Assembly: GCF_030410515.1 (NCBI RefSeq)
Contig: NZ_JAUHHD010000001.1
Coordinates: forward strand, 310,001-374,000
DNA: 64,000 nucleotides
Direction: 5' to 3'
From: Arthrobacter sp. YD4
GTDB lineage: Bacteria > Actinomycetota > Actinomycetes > Actinomycetales > Micrococcaceae
Shown: positions 29,065 to 45,201 of the stretch, piece by piece
How positions within the stretch are numbered: the stretch's first letter is position 1
Layout: the number at the start of each line of letters is the position of its first letter
Position numbers and translations under genes: made by a program
Notes under the pieces: model-generated
The model's database searches: none
Told to the model about the DNA's origin: nothing
What the model saw: only the letters and a program-made list of their open reading frames with translations

Positions 29065-29458
29065 TCTCGTGTTCTCCGTTTTATCCGGAACGGCCGTTGG
29101 CGGCCGCTCTCTTGTCGCTGCGCCCCGCCGCTCGAGCTTTGAAGTGATCTCCAGAGCAGCTGAGGCGAAGCCTTAATAGTCGGACCGCACACCGGGGCCG
29201 GCGGACTCGCGTCCGGAAGTGCCCCTAGGCATGCGAAAATGTGGCATACGTTGCACAAGAACCCTGCAAACCGGAAACGTCGTCTCGGTTCATCCTCAGC
29301 ACGAAGCTGGTTCCTGAACCGGCGCACTCATCCACTGCCACAATAACAATTAGTGTCCAGTCTACCACGGGCGGGCCCCGGCCCTTAATCGGCGGGGAAT
29401 TCGGCCCCCCGGACCGGACATAAAGGCCGCCGGCAGACGGCCCGACGCGCTTAAAAGG
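29065..29458. other. rpoC-rpsL intergenic region and str leader
   Basis: About 390 bp with no credible gene. The half nearest rpoC is A/T-richer around 29335-29365 and carries TAGACT and similar -10-like hexamers on the minus strand, so a promoter for rpsL probably lies there. The leader would then be long (about 250-300 nt). I could not choose one promoter confidently. Confidence 0.45.
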
Positions 29459-29493
29459 GAACGGTCCCCCACCGTGAAGGTGGAGGACCGTTC
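29459..29493 (-). terminator. Intrinsic terminator after rpoC
   Basis: A 15-bp stem with one mismatch (arms 29459-29473 and 29479-29493, GAACGGTCCCCCACC), a 5-nt loop, and CCCTTTTAA following on the minus strand. It separates rpoBC from the str operon. Confidence 0.85.
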
Positions 29494-29530
29494 AGTGACC
29501 TGTTACCGGGGCGGCGGGCCGCCCGGCAGG

Positions 29531-33430
<3,900 letters not shown>

Positions 33431-33535
33431 ATGGTCCCTGTTCTCTCTTGTTCTCTAAATTCTGAAGTCTTGGTTACGGGAAGAGGGAGGTCGTCCACGA
33501 CGGCGGGCGCCGAGCCCGCCGTCGTGGACTCCCTG

Positions 33536-37048
<3,513 letters not shown>

Positions 37049-37137
37049 GAGGGATCCTTCCACAGACCTTCAGGCGTTTTCAGATCTCCCCCGTCATGCA
37101 GTCTGCGAAGTGACTCCGCAGTGCTACCAATCCGGTT

Positions 37138-37234
37138 CCGCTATATGACCCGGGACCCATACTGCCCATGCTGGTGCACGTTGTAGACGGCACATTGATG
37201 GAACAGCTGTCAGGCTAAGCCCACCGCTATATGA
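37138..37234. repeat. Two copies of an 11-bp element CCGCTATATGA upstream of rpoB
   Basis: Exact copies at 37138-37148 and 37224-37234; a third exact copy is at 3137-3147 in front of rpoA. On the transcribed (minus) strand it reads TCATATAGCGG. A -10-like TATAGC is contained within it, but -35 context is not conserved among copies. Confidence 0.6.
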
Positions 37235-37268
37235 AGGCTGAAGGTAAACAGGGAAGACGCAAATATCT

Positions 37269-37297
37269 ACGATACGGCAAAGCAACCTACTTGTCTA
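37269..37297 (-). promoter_or_regulatory. Candidate rpoB promoter
   Basis: On the minus strand TAGACA (37292-37297), a 17-bp spacer, then TATCGT (37269-37274). It matches the housekeeping consensus well at the -35. The predicted rpoB leader would be about 210 nt and contain the two CCGCTATATGA elements. Confidence 0.6.
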
Positions 37298-37332
37298 CCC
37301 CACTTACGCCGTGATTGCAAACACCGGCCCCT

Positions 37333-37346
37333 CCCCCCCCCCCCCC
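37333..37346. repeat. Homopolymeric C14 tract
   Basis: Fourteen consecutive C on the plus strand, 133 bp before the thiolase ATG and 36 bp from the rpoB promoter. Long C/G runs mutate by slippage and are also prone to sequencing error. Confidence 0.95.
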
Positions 37347-37478
37347 GGGCGGCGGGCTGGTCACCGGAGCGGGAGAGGGGCTGGCGGCGCGGTGGGCGGC
37401 CGGGCCGGTTCCCCGGATGGCCCCGTGATGGTGCTCACGATAACCTTGGGCTATCCCCAGAGATCGGAAAAGACCATC

Positions 37479-38678
37479 ATGAACAACTCGCCGGACAACA
37501 ACGATGTTGTCATCCTCGCCGCCGCCCGCACCCCGCAGGGCCGGCTGAACGGACAGCTGTCCAGCTTCACCGCCGTCGAGCTCGGCACCCACGCCATCCG
37601 AGCGGCCCTCGCCGCCAGCGGGGTGGCCACCGATCAGGTGGATGCCGTGATCATGGGCCAGGTCCTGCAGGCCGGCGCCGGGCAGAACCCCGCCCGCCAG
37701 AGCGCCATCGGCGCCGGTGTGGGCTGGAATGTCCCCACCGTCACCATCAACAAAGTCTGCCTCTCCGGCCTGACGGCCGTGATCGACGCCGCCCGGATGA
37801 TCCGCAGCGGAGACGCCACCGTGGTGGTGGCCGGCGGCCAGGAGTCGATGAGCCGCGCGCCGCACCTGCTGCCGGGCTCCCGCCAGGGCTGGACCTACGG
37901 CTCCATCCAGGCCCTCGACGCCGCCGCGCACGACGGCCTGACGGATGCGTTTGACGGCCAGTCCATGGGCCTCTCCACCGAGAGCAAGAACGTCACCCTC
38001 GGCATCGACCGGACCGCACAGGACGAGGTCGCCGCCGCATCACACCAGCGGGCCGCCGCCGCCGGCAAGGACGGTGTGTTCGACGGCGAGATCGCGCCGA
38101 TCAGCGTGAAGCAGCGCAAGGGTGAACCGGTGACGGTCAGCACGGACGAGGGGGTCCGGCCGGACACCTCCGTGGCGTCCCTCGCCGGGCTCCGCGCCGC
38201 CTTCGCCACCGACGGCACGATCACCGCCGGCAACTCCTCCCCGCTCTCCGACGGTGCAGCCGCCCTGGTGCTGACGTCCCGGTCCTACGCCGAGGAGCAC
38301 GGCCTGGAGTACCTTGCGGTCGTGGGCGCGCCGGGCCAGGTGGCCGGCCCGGACAACTCTCTGCACTCCCAGCCCTCCAACGCAATCAAGAAGGCCCTGC
38401 AGCGGGCCGGCTGGACGACGGCGGACCTGGACTTCATCGAGATCAACGAGGCGTTCGGCTCCGTGGCGGTGCAGTCCCTCAAGGACCTGGACTACCCGCT
38501 GGAGCAGTGCAACATCCACGGCGGCGCCATCGCGCTCGGCCACCCGATCGGTGCTTCCGGCGCACGGCTGGCCCTGCACGCGGCGCATGAACTGAAGCGG
38601 CGCGGCTCCGGCAAGGCGGCGGTGTCCCTCTGCGGCGGCGGCGGACAGGGCGAGGCCCTGCTGCTGTACCGCGACTGA
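37479..38678 (+). CDS. Acetyl-CoA C-acetyltransferase (thiolase)
   Basis: Condenses two acetyl-CoA to acetoacetyl-CoA or runs the reverse, degradative reaction. The 399-residue protein has the acylated Cys94 in NKVCLSGLTAV, the GHPIGASGAR histidine motif and the C-terminal SLCGGGGQGEA cysteine. Upstream in-frame codons are low-complexity and contain the C14 tract; ATG 37479 matches the family start. Its stop overlaps the next ATG (TGATG), so the two genes are coupled. Confidence 0.92.
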   Translation: MNNSPDNNDVVILAAARTPQGRLNGQLSSFTAVELGTHAIRAALAASGVATDQVDAVIMGQVLQAGAGQNPARQSAIGAGVGWNVPTVTINKVCLSGLTAVIDAARMIRSGDATVVVAGGQESMSRAPHLLPGSRQGWTYGSIQALDAAAHDGLTDAFDGQSMGLSTESKNVTLGIDRTAQDEVAAASHQRAAAAGKDGVFDGEIAPISVKQRKGEPVTVSTDEGVRPDTSVASLAGLRAAFATDGTITAGNSSPLSDGAAALVLTSRSYAEEHGLEYLAVVGAPGQVAGPDNSLHSQPSNAIKKALQRAGWTTADLDFIEINEAFGSVAVQSLKDLDYPLEQCNIHGGAIALGHPIGASGARLALHAAHELKRRGSGKAAVSLCGGGGQGEALLLYRD

Positions 38679-39208
38679 TGACCGGCCCGGATGAGGTCAC
38701 GGCCCCCGGTCTGGGCGCCGGAGACGGCCCCGTCGGCGGCGCCGGGCGCCGGCGGTTCCTGGCCGACGCCGCGGCCCGGGGCCTCAGTGTGGAGCTGGTG
38801 GAGCGGCAGGCGGCGCGCAGCCTCGAGGAGGCGGCCGCCATCCTGGGGATCACCCCCGCCGACATCGTCAAGTCGCTGGTGGTCAAGCACAAGGACGGCA
38901 CCTTCCTCTTCGCCCTGGTCCCGGGCGACCGGCAGATCTCCTGGCCCAAGCTGCGCCAGGCCGTCGGGGTCAACAAACTCTCGCTCCCCAGTGCCGACGT
39001 CGCCCTCGACGCCACCGGCTACGAACGCGGAACCATCACTCCCCTGGGCAGCACCACGGCGTGGCCGGTCTACGCGGACAGCACGGTCGCCGGCCGGCGG
39101 ATCTCGATGGGGGCCGGGGAGCACGGCTACAGCGCCTTCGTCGACGCCGACGCGCTGCTGGCCGCACTTGGCGCCGTCGTCACGGACATCACCGACCCGA
39201 TGTCCTAG
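38678..39208 (+). CDS. YbaK/EbsC-family aminoacyl-tRNA deacylase
   Basis: Proteins of this fold hydrolyse mischarged tRNAs such as Cys-tRNA-Pro. The 176-residue protein has an N-terminal low-complexity segment, then AAAILGITPADIVKSLVVKHKDG with the conserved lysine. It also has GTITPLGSTTAWPVYAD, the loop seen in YbaK-like editing domains. It overlaps the thiolase by one base. Which tRNA it edits cannot be told. Confidence 0.85.
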   Translation: MTGPDEVTAPGLGAGDGPVGGAGRRRFLADAAARGLSVELVERQAARSLEEAAAILGITPADIVKSLVVKHKDGTFLFALVPGDRQISWPKLRQAVGVNKLSLPSADVALDATGYERGTITPLGSTTAWPVYADSTVAGRRISMGAGEHGYSAFVDADALLAALGAVVTDITDPMS

Positions 39209-39249
39209 CCGCACCGGTCGAAGTAGCCGGCCCGGGTTAACACAGGAAA

Positions 39250-39298
39250 GGGGCCCCGGCGGCCCGCTCCCGGTTCGGGGGCGGGCCGCCGGGGCCCC
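39250..39298. terminator. Large hairpin between converging deacylase and nucleotidase genes
   Basis: Arms 39250-39267 and 39281-39298 form a perfect 18-bp stem (GGGGCCCCGGCGGCCCGC), with inner CCC/GGG pairing possible. No clear U-tract exists on either side, so Rho-independent termination is likely but not certain. Confidence 0.7.
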
Positions 39299-39346
39299 GC
39301 GTCGTCCGTCGTCCCTAGGCTCCGGGACGGACCGCCGCGGCGGCCG

Positions 39347-41188
39347 TCAGGCGGTGACTGTCAGGGGCTGGTCGTTAACTGTCAGGCGCCAGTTCGACTG
39401 GCTGAATACCGCGGCGTCCAGGGTTCCCTGCGCCACCACGTAGTCGATGATCCGCTGCCGGATCTCCTGCTGGCTGTTCGAGAGCACCGGGGCGGTCTTG
39501 ACCGCCGGGAAGTTGCCGCCGCCGCTCTGCCGGTAGTTATTGATCGCCATGGCGAACTCCTTGCCCGCGGGCACCGGCGCTCCGTCGTAGCTGAGGTTGC
39601 GGATCCGGTCCCCCACCGGCCGGGCGAGGTCGATCTCGTAGTTCAGCGGAGCGTCCAGGCCGTAGACAACGTCGTAGTTGTAGTCCGGGGTGCCGTTGGG
39701 GGCCAGCGCGGTGGCCGCGTTGGTGATTTGGTCCGCCCGCACACTGGTACCGCTGGCCGGCTTGAAGTACTGGGCCGACCACTCCAGGTAGTCCTTGACC
39801 TGCGCGCCGGTGACCTTGATGGCGAGCAAGGTGTTGTCGAAGATGTACAGGCCTGCCACGTCCCGGATGGTCAGCGGACCGGCTTTGACGTCCACCGACC
39901 GGGAGAACGCCGCGGCGATGGAGAGTACCGGGAGGCCGGCGGAGGGACCATTGGCGAGCTCGGCCTTGATGGTGCTTGCCTGGACGTAGTTGATGGCGTC
40001 GATCGCCGCGGAGTCGGACCAGCAGGCCGTCGCGGTGCTCAGCGGCGCGGTGCACGTGCCGATCACCTGGTTGACGTATTTGACCGTGGCGTCGTGGCCG
40101 GCCTGGACGGCGCCGACGACGGCGGGATCGGCGTCGACGGTCTTGGCGTCCAGAAGGTGGGCGTGCGCCGCGGCGACGCTCCACCGGCCCTGCTCCTTGC
40201 TCAGCTGCAGGTCGATGACGGCGACGCGCATGCCCCATTTGAGCGGCTCTGTCAGCAGCACCTGGCGGCCGGTGGCCTTGTTGGTCACGAAACGCTCCGG
40301 GATCTCCAGGTGGGCGTGGCCGACGAGGATCGCGTCGATGCCCGGGACCTCCTCGGCCAGCTGGGTGGAGGCATTCTCAGGGAACGGGAGGGCGTCACCG
40401 TAGGAGGAGCCCGGGGTGGCGCCCGAATGGCTGGAGACGATGACGACGTCGGCGCCGGCCGCCTTCATCTCGGGGATGACGGTTTTGGCTTCCTCGACGA
40501 TGCCGTTGAAGTCCAGCTTGCCGTGGACGTTGTCGCGGTCCCATAGCGCACACCCGGGCGTGACGAAGCCGACCAGGCCCACGGTGACCCAGCCGCTCTC
40601 CGTCTTGACGCGCTTGAGCACGTAGGGCGTGAACGCCCGGCTGCCGCTGACGGCGTCGTGGACGTTGGCGCCCAGGAGCGGGAAGTCCAGCTGCTTCTCC
40701 CACGTCCGCAGGAGGGGGATGCCGTAGTTGAATTCGTGGTTGCCGAGGGCGACGGCGTCGTAGCCGACGGCGTTCATGGCCAGCGCCATGGGGTGCTTCA
40801 CCTCGGTGGAGATCGGGTTGACCTTGGCGAAGTAGTAGGCCAGCGGGGTCCCCTGGATGGTGTCGCCCGAGTCGATGGTCAGCGTGTTGGCGGCCCCGCG
40901 CTCGGCGCGTACCGCCTTAATGAGGGTGGCGGCCTGGGCGATGCCGATTCTGTTTCCGGCGGTGTCCGCGTAGGGGGCGTTCTTGAAGTAGTCCCAGTTG
41001 AAGACGTTGTTGTGCAGGTCGGTGGTGCCCAGGACGGTCAGGGTGAACTGCTTCTTCGCAGCCCCCTGGCCGCCGGCGTCTGCCTGCGCGGCCGGGGCTC
41101 CGGCGACGGCGGCCGCCGCCGCGCTGCCTCCGACGAAGGCTGCCGCGAGCATCGCGCGGCGGGACACGTGGGGGTTCGGATCGGTCAT
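39347..41188 (-). CDS. Tat-exported 5'-nucleotidase / 2',3'-cyclic phosphodiesterase
   Basis: Extracellular enzyme that releases phosphate and nucleosides from nucleotides. A twin-arginine signal (VSRRAMLAAAFVGGSAAAAA, ending near AQADA) precedes the metallophosphatase domain with TTDLHNN, DSGDTIQGTP and LGNHEFNYG metal-ligand motifs. The C-terminal 5'-nucleotidase domain follows (INNYRQSGGGNF). No LPxTG or lipobox is visible, so it is probably secreted freely. The frame is open 102 codons upstream, but ATG at 41188 gives the signal peptide. Length 613. Confidence 0.92.
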   Translation of the reverse strand: MTDPNPHVSRRAMLAAAFVGGSAAAAAVAGAPAAQADAGGQGAAKKQFTLTVLGTTDLHNNVFNWDYFKNAPYADTAGNRIGIAQAATLIKAVRAERGAANTLTIDSGDTIQGTPLAYYFAKVNPISTEVKHPMALAMNAVGYDAVALGNHEFNYGIPLLRTWEKQLDFPLLGANVHDAVSGSRAFTPYVLKRVKTESGWVTVGLVGFVTPGCALWDRDNVHGKLDFNGIVEEAKTVIPEMKAAGADVVIVSSHSGATPGSSYGDALPFPENASTQLAEEVPGIDAILVGHAHLEIPERFVTNKATGRQVLLTEPLKWGMRVAVIDLQLSKEQGRWSVAAAHAHLLDAKTVDADPAVVGAVQAGHDATVKYVNQVIGTCTAPLSTATACWSDSAAIDAINYVQASTIKAELANGPSAGLPVLSIAAAFSRSVDVKAGPLTIRDVAGLYIFDNTLLAIKVTGAQVKDYLEWSAQYFKPASGTSVRADQITNAATALAPNGTPDYNYDVVYGLDAPLNYEIDLARPVGDRIRNLSYDGAPVPAGKEFAMAINNYRQSGGGNFPAVKTAPVLSNSQQEIRQRIIDYVVAQGTLDAAVFSQSNWRLTVNDQPLTVTA

Positions 41189-41317
41189 GGATGGACTCCT
41201 CGGGGTTGGCGGCCGATTGGCACAATGCCACAGTCTAGGCCGCCGGCACTCGGCTGAAAAGGAGAGGAGACGATCATTTTCCGAGCGTTTACCGGATGTT
41301 CTCTGCCCCGGAACGCA

Positions 41318-41351
41318 GGAAACCCCGCCCACCGGAGTGGACGGGGTTTCC
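41318..41351 (-). terminator. Intrinsic terminator after rplL
   Basis: Arms 41318-41332 and 41337-41351 form a 15-bp stem with one mismatch (GGAAACCCCGCCCAC) and a 4-nt loop, 40 bp beyond the rplL stop on the minus strand. Confidence 0.8.
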
Positions 41352-41390
41352 CGGAGCTGAAAGGCGTGAGGCCTTCCGAAGAGCCGGTCG

Positions 41391-41768
41391 TTACTTGACG
41401 GTAACGGTGGCGCCGGCAGCCTCGAGCTGCTCCTTGGCCTTCTCGGCAGCTTCCTTGTTGGCGCCTTCGAGGACGGCCTTCGGGGCGCTGTCAACCAGGT
41501 CCTTGGCTTCCTTGAGGCCCAGGGAGGTGATGGCGCGAACTTCCTTGATCACCGCGATCTTCTTGTCGCCAGCAGCCTCGAGGATGACGTCGAAGTCAGT
41601 CTTCTCTTCGGCTTCCTCAGCGGCACCGCCACCGGCGGGGCCGGCGACAGCAACAGCAGCTGCGGTAACTTCGAAGGTCTCTTCGAAGAGCTTGACGAAC
41701 TCGGAGAGCTCGATGATGGTCAGTTCCTTGAAAGCTTCAATGAGCTCTTCGTTGCTGAGCTTCGCCAT
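41391..41768 (-). CDS. rplL: 50S ribosomal protein L7/L12
   Basis: Stalk protein present in several copies that recruits translational GTPases. The 125 residues have the N-terminal dimerisation region, an Ala/Gly hinge ([19 protein letters not shown]) and the C-terminal domain with [20 protein letters not shown]. Length is canonical. It lies 76 bp after rplJ. Confidence 0.98.
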   Translation of the reverse strand: MAKLSNEELIEAFKELTIIELSEFVKLFEETFEVTAAAVAVAGPAGGGAAEEAEEKTDFDVILEAAGDKKIAVIKEVRAITSLGLKEAKDLVDSAPKAVLEGANKEAAEKAKEQLEAAGATVTVK

Positions 41769-41844
41769 GGTTTGGCGTCCTTCCTATAGTGGTGCTTGGC
41801 GGGCTTGGCCGTGCCGTCACACCGGAGTCTTGGGTGAGAGAGAG

Positions 41845-42426
41845 TTAGTTCTCTTCGGCGGCTGCGGCTTCGGCCGGAGCCTCGGCTTCTGCTGCGGGGG
41901 CTTCTTCAGCGGCGGGTGCTTCGGCTGCTGCCGGGGCACCGTTCTCTTCTTCAAGCTTGAGGCGCAGAGCGTCGATGATACGAGCGGCTGCGGCAGCAGG
42001 GGCCTTGAGGACGCCTGCGACCTTGGCGAGCTGGAGCTCGCGGGACTCGAGTGCTGCCAGGGCAACAACTTCGGTGGCGTTCAGTGCCTTGCCCTCGAAG
42101 TAACCGGTCTTGATGACCAGCTGCTTGTTGGCCTTGGCAAAATCCGTCAGGCTCTTTGCAGCGGCAACTGCGTCACCCTTGATGAACGCGATTGCAGTGG
42201 GGCCGGCAAGCTGGCCGTCGAATGCTTCGACACCGGCTTCCTTGGCTGCAATGGCGGTCAGGGTGTTCTTGACGACCGAGAACTTGGTTTCCTGGCCGAG
42301 AGAAACACGCAGCTGCTTGAGCTGTGCAACGGTGAGCCCACGGTATTCGGTCAGGACAGCTGCGTTCGATTCCTTGAAATCGTTAGTGATCTCAGCTACT
42401 GCTGAAACCTTGCTAGGCGTTGCCAT
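41845..42426 (-). CDS. rplJ: 50S ribosomal protein L10
   Basis: Anchors L7/L12 dimers to 23S rRNA; the L10-L12 complex commonly represses its own mRNA. The first ~165 residues are canonical (EYRGLTVAQLKQLRVSLGQETKFSVVKNTL). The last ~30 form an Ala/Glu-rich tail. ATG at 42426 follows GGAGGG. The leader contains a terminator-like attenuator. Confidence 0.98.
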   Translation of the reverse strand: MATPSKVSAVAEITNDFKESNAAVLTEYRGLTVAQLKQLRVSLGQETKFSVVKNTLTAIAAKEAGVEAFDGQLAGPTAIAFIKGDAVAAAKSLTDFAKANKQLVIKTGYFEGKALNATEVVALAALESRELQLAKVAGVLKAPAAAAARIIDALRLKLEEENGAPAAAEAPAAEEAPAAEAEAPAEAAAAEEN

Positions 42427-42485
42427 AACCCTCCTTCCGGGGATAAATGCCGGTGTGTCCGGGTCCCCTCAGGATCGCTAAAACT

Positions 42486-42513
42486 AAAAACGCCCCGCGC
42501 AGATGCACGGGGC
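42486..42513 (-). promoter_or_regulatory. Attenuator-like terminator in the rplJ leader
   Basis: On the minus strand a 9-bp stem (arms 42505-42513 and 42492-42500, one G-U pair) with a 4-nt loop is followed at once by GTTTTTAG. It lies about 60 nt before the rplJ ATG, inside the leader where L10-type autoregulatory RNA is expected. Confidence 0.65.
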
Positions 42514-42682
42514 TTGTCTCGACGCGGCGTGCCGCGGAGCTTTGCTTCGTTCACCTGCGCCGGCCGCCCTGCGTTGAGGGGCCTTCGTCCGGAAACCAAC
42601 TTGAATCCCCCGCACACAACTGCAGAAGTGAGCGGTGCTCAGGAGAGTGGATTTCCAACAACCGACGGTCTTTGGTTCTTCT

Positions 42683-42712
42683 AGGGTACGGGATGGGGGC
42701 GGGCCCCACCAA
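42683..42712 (-). promoter_or_regulatory. Candidate rplJL promoter
   Basis: On the minus strand TTGGTG (42707-42712), an 18-bp spacer and TACCCT (42683-42688), just after the stop of the upstream GNAT gene. It would yield a leader of about 250 nt containing the attenuator. Confidence 0.4.
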
Positions 42713-42719
42713 ATCGGGG

Positions 42720-43850
42720 TCAGCTGGTGCTGGGCCGCAGGTCCGGGAGTTCCTTCTGCCACAGCCCGGTGACACCGGCCGTGGTGAAACCGAGCTTCTG
42801 GTTCACCGTGAGGAGGTAGCGGTTTTCCGGGGCGTTCCAGGTGTACAGCACCCGCGCGTCCGGGAACTGTTCTGACAGCCGTTCCATGTTGGCCAGTTTG
42901 ATCAGCAGGCCCAGTTTATTGCCGCGGTGCTCGGCCAGCACCACGGTATCGTCCTGGAAGACGACGTCCGGGCGCAGTCCCAGGACACTGATGGTGGTCA
43001 GCCCCACCAGCGTGCCGCTGGCGATCTCCTCGACGGCGGTGACCACGGTCCGGCGGCCCTGCGCGATGGCGACGTCCTCGGTCTCGCGCAGGAGTTCGCC
43101 GTCGAACACCAGCGCGTCCTCTTCCTGCTCCGGCACCCCGCCGTCGCCCGCCCGGTTCTCCAGCAGGGCGACGGCCTCCAGCCAGCGGTCGGGGCACCGG
43201 TCGGTCCAGTGGTGCAGGCGGTAGCGCCCGGCATTGGCCTCCTCTGCCTCGGCCTGCAGGTCCGCCACCAGCTGGCTGTCCAGCGGCAGGGTGCAGGCGC
43301 TGAACTGTTCGATATGCTGCAGCGTGTAGCCGGTGAGCCGGGCGAACTCCACCTCGCGGCTGTTCAGCGGGACGTACCCCAGGCCCGCCCCGGGGATCAG
43401 CTGGCCCGCCGACTGGTCCGCGAGCGTGACGCCGGGGTGGTTGGTGTCAATCAGGATGATCCGCCGGCCCTCGTCGCGGGCGAAGTGCTCGGCGGCCTCG
43501 AGCAGCTGGCGCCCAACGCCGTGGCCCTGGAAGTCCGGGAGGATGTCCAGGGTGAACTCGGCCAGTTCCGTGTTGTCCGCGAGCGGCAGGGCGATGTCCA
43601 CGGTCCCCACGATCCGTCCGTCCACCTTGGCCACCAGGATGACCTGGCGTTCATACGGGTCGGCCATTTCCAGCAGCTTCTCCTGCGGGGCATAGGCCAG
43701 GTCGTCGGTGCCCCAGGTCGCCATTCGGACCTTGCGTCCCACCTCGACGGCGGCGATGAAGTCCGCCGCGTCCTCCCCCTCCAACGAATCCGGGATCCAG
43801 AGCTGCTCGATCCGTACGTCGCCTGCCTGAGCGGTCATGTTCCCAGCCAT
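42720..43850 (-). CDS. Double-domain GNAT N-acetyltransferase
   Basis: Acetyl-CoA-dependent acetyltransferase of unknown substrate. The 376 residues hold two GNAT domains. The N-terminal one has the acetyl-CoA loop DFQGHGVGRQLLEAAEHF; the C-terminal one has EHRGNKLGLLIKLANMERL and the ending TWNAPENRYLLTVNQKLGF. A second in-frame ATG four codons in is also possible. A paralogue lies 125 bp upstream. Both lie between rplA and rplJ on the same strand. Two-GNAT architecture resembles mycothiol synthase, but a true mshD is elsewhere in the window. Confidence 0.85.
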   Translation of the reverse strand: MAGNMTAQAGDVRIEQLWIPDSLEGEDAADFIAAVEVGRKVRMATWGTDDLAYAPQEKLLEMADPYERQVILVAKVDGRIVGTVDIALPLADNTELAEFTLDILPDFQGHGVGRQLLEAAEHFARDEGRRIILIDTNHPGVTLADQSAGQLIPGAGLGYVPLNSREVEFARLTGYTLQHIEQFSACTLPLDSQLVADLQAEAEEANAGRYRLHHWTDRCPDRWLEAVALLENRAGDGGVPEQEEDALVFDGELLRETEDVAIAQGRRTVVTAVEEIASGTLVGLTTISVLGLRPDVVFQDDTVVLAEHRGNKLGLLIKLANMERLSEQFPDARVLYTWNAPENRYLLTVNQKLGFTTAGVTGLWQKELPDLRPSTS

Positions 43851-43975
43851 TCTGCCGCCTTAGCCTGGCCCCGCTGGTGCCAGGCTTTGAGCGTCAGCAT
43901 ATGCCCGGAACCCTCTGCGTTCCATGCCCCGCCACGGGGATTTTTGGCTGCCGGTAGGACCGGGGGCGGCGCGGG

Positions 43976-45097
43976 CTACTCCCCCGCCAGGCCCGGCCCG
44001 GTGACGCGTTGCCACTCGCCGTCCCAGCCCGCGGGACGGAAGCCCAGGGCCTCGTTGATGGCGAGCATGTACCCGTTTTCGGCCGCGTTGAAGGTGGTGA
44101 CGCGTTCGACGGCCGGGGCGGCCCCGGCGAGCCGGCGGAGGTTAGCGATCTTCACCAGCATGCCCAAGCGGTGTCCGCGGTGCGGGGCGGCGACGAGGGT
44201 GTCGTCCTGCTCGGCCAGCCAGGGTTTACCGGCCGGGAGTTCCAGCACCGAATAGGCGGCGAGGTCCCCGGTGTCCCGGTGCCGTGCGGCGGCCACCAGC
44301 GAGGTATTTCCGGCTTCCCGCCAGGTGTCCTCCACGTGCCGGACCCGCGCCGCGTCCCAGTGCTCCTCCTCGTAGCTGATGCCGCCGCTGGGGGCATCGG
44401 AGCTCATCCGGGACATCAGGTCGGCCAGCTGCGGCAGCAGCTCCTCCGGGCAGTGGTTCGTCCAGGTGAGGACGTCGTAGCCGCCGGCCTTCGCCAGGGC
44501 CTCGGATTCCAGCCGGTCCAACTCCGGGGCCGTGGCCGCAACGTCCAGGCTGCTGTAGCGCTCCACCTGTTCGAGCCGGTAGCCGGCGGCGGTGGCGAAG
44601 CGGACGCTGCGCGCCCCCGCCGGGAGGGCCCCGGTGCCGGTGGCGGGGCGGACCACGGCGCCGCCGTCGACGTCGAAATCCGCACGGTGCTGGGTGGAGC
44701 CGAGGAACACAGACCGGTTCTCGGCCGCCGCGGCGGCTTCGGCGTGAGCCAGCAGGGCCCGTCCGATGCCGCGCCCGGTGTGGGCCTGCAGCACCGCGAC
44801 CTGGATCCCGGCGCGGTCGAGGTTTTCAGTCAGGCCCAGCCGGACGCTGGCCCGGGCCACCATCCGGCCTTCGGACCGGACGACGAAGAGCCGGGTCCGG
44901 CCGTACCCGGTCTCCTGCCAGAAGCGCAGGCGGGCCCGGGCCGCCGTCGTCCGGTCGTGGTTGCCCCACGATTCGAGTGCCAGCACGTCGCAGAGTTCAT
45001 TGAACTCCCAGAACTCCGCGGCGCCGTCGGCGTCGTCGTCGAGCGAGGCGGGGAGGCGCAGTTCGTCGATGCGGTGGGGTGCTGGATTCACCCGCAC
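43976..45097 (-). CDS. Double-domain GNAT N-acetyltransferase (paralogue)
   Basis: The 373-residue protein has the same layout as its neighbour: an N-terminal GNAT loop (HTGRGIGRALLAHAEAAAA) and a C-terminal loop (PHRGHRLGMLVKIANLRRL) with TFNAAENGYMLAINEALGF. These shared patterns indicate an old tandem duplication. The start is GTG at 45097 or GTG six bases inside; no strong ribosome-binding site helps choose. Substrate unknown. Confidence 0.85.
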   Translation of the reverse strand: MRVNPAPHRIDELRLPASLDDDADGAAEFWEFNELCDVLALESWGNHDRTTAARARLRFWQETGYGRTRLFVVRSEGRMVARASVRLGLTENLDRAGIQVAVLQAHTGRGIGRALLAHAEAAAAAENRSVFLGSTQHRADFDVDGGAVVRPATGTGALPAGARSVRFATAAGYRLEQVERYSSLDVAATAPELDRLESEALAKAGGYDVLTWTNHCPEELLPQLADLMSRMSSDAPSGGISYEEEHWDAARVRHVEDTWREAGNTSLVAAARHRDTGDLAAYSVLELPAGKPWLAEQDDTLVAAPHRGHRLGMLVKIANLRRLAGAAPAVERVTTFNAAENGYMLAINEALGFRPAGWDGEWQRVTGPGLAGE

Positions 45098-45123
45098 AGC
45101 CTAGCCGCGGTGCCGGCAACAGA

Positions 45124-45155
45124 AAAGACCGCCCCGCGGGTGCGGGACGGTCTTT
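45124..45155 (-). terminator. Intrinsic terminator after rplA
   Basis: Arms 45124-45137 and 45142-45155 form a 14-bp stem with one mismatch (AAAGACCGCCCCGC) and a GGGT loop; the minus strand ends in a short T-run (CTTTTCT). Confidence 0.82.
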
Positions 45156-45201
45156 GCTGGCGCCTGCCGCCGAGGGCGGCGCGGGCGCGGGGTCCGGAAG
45201 C

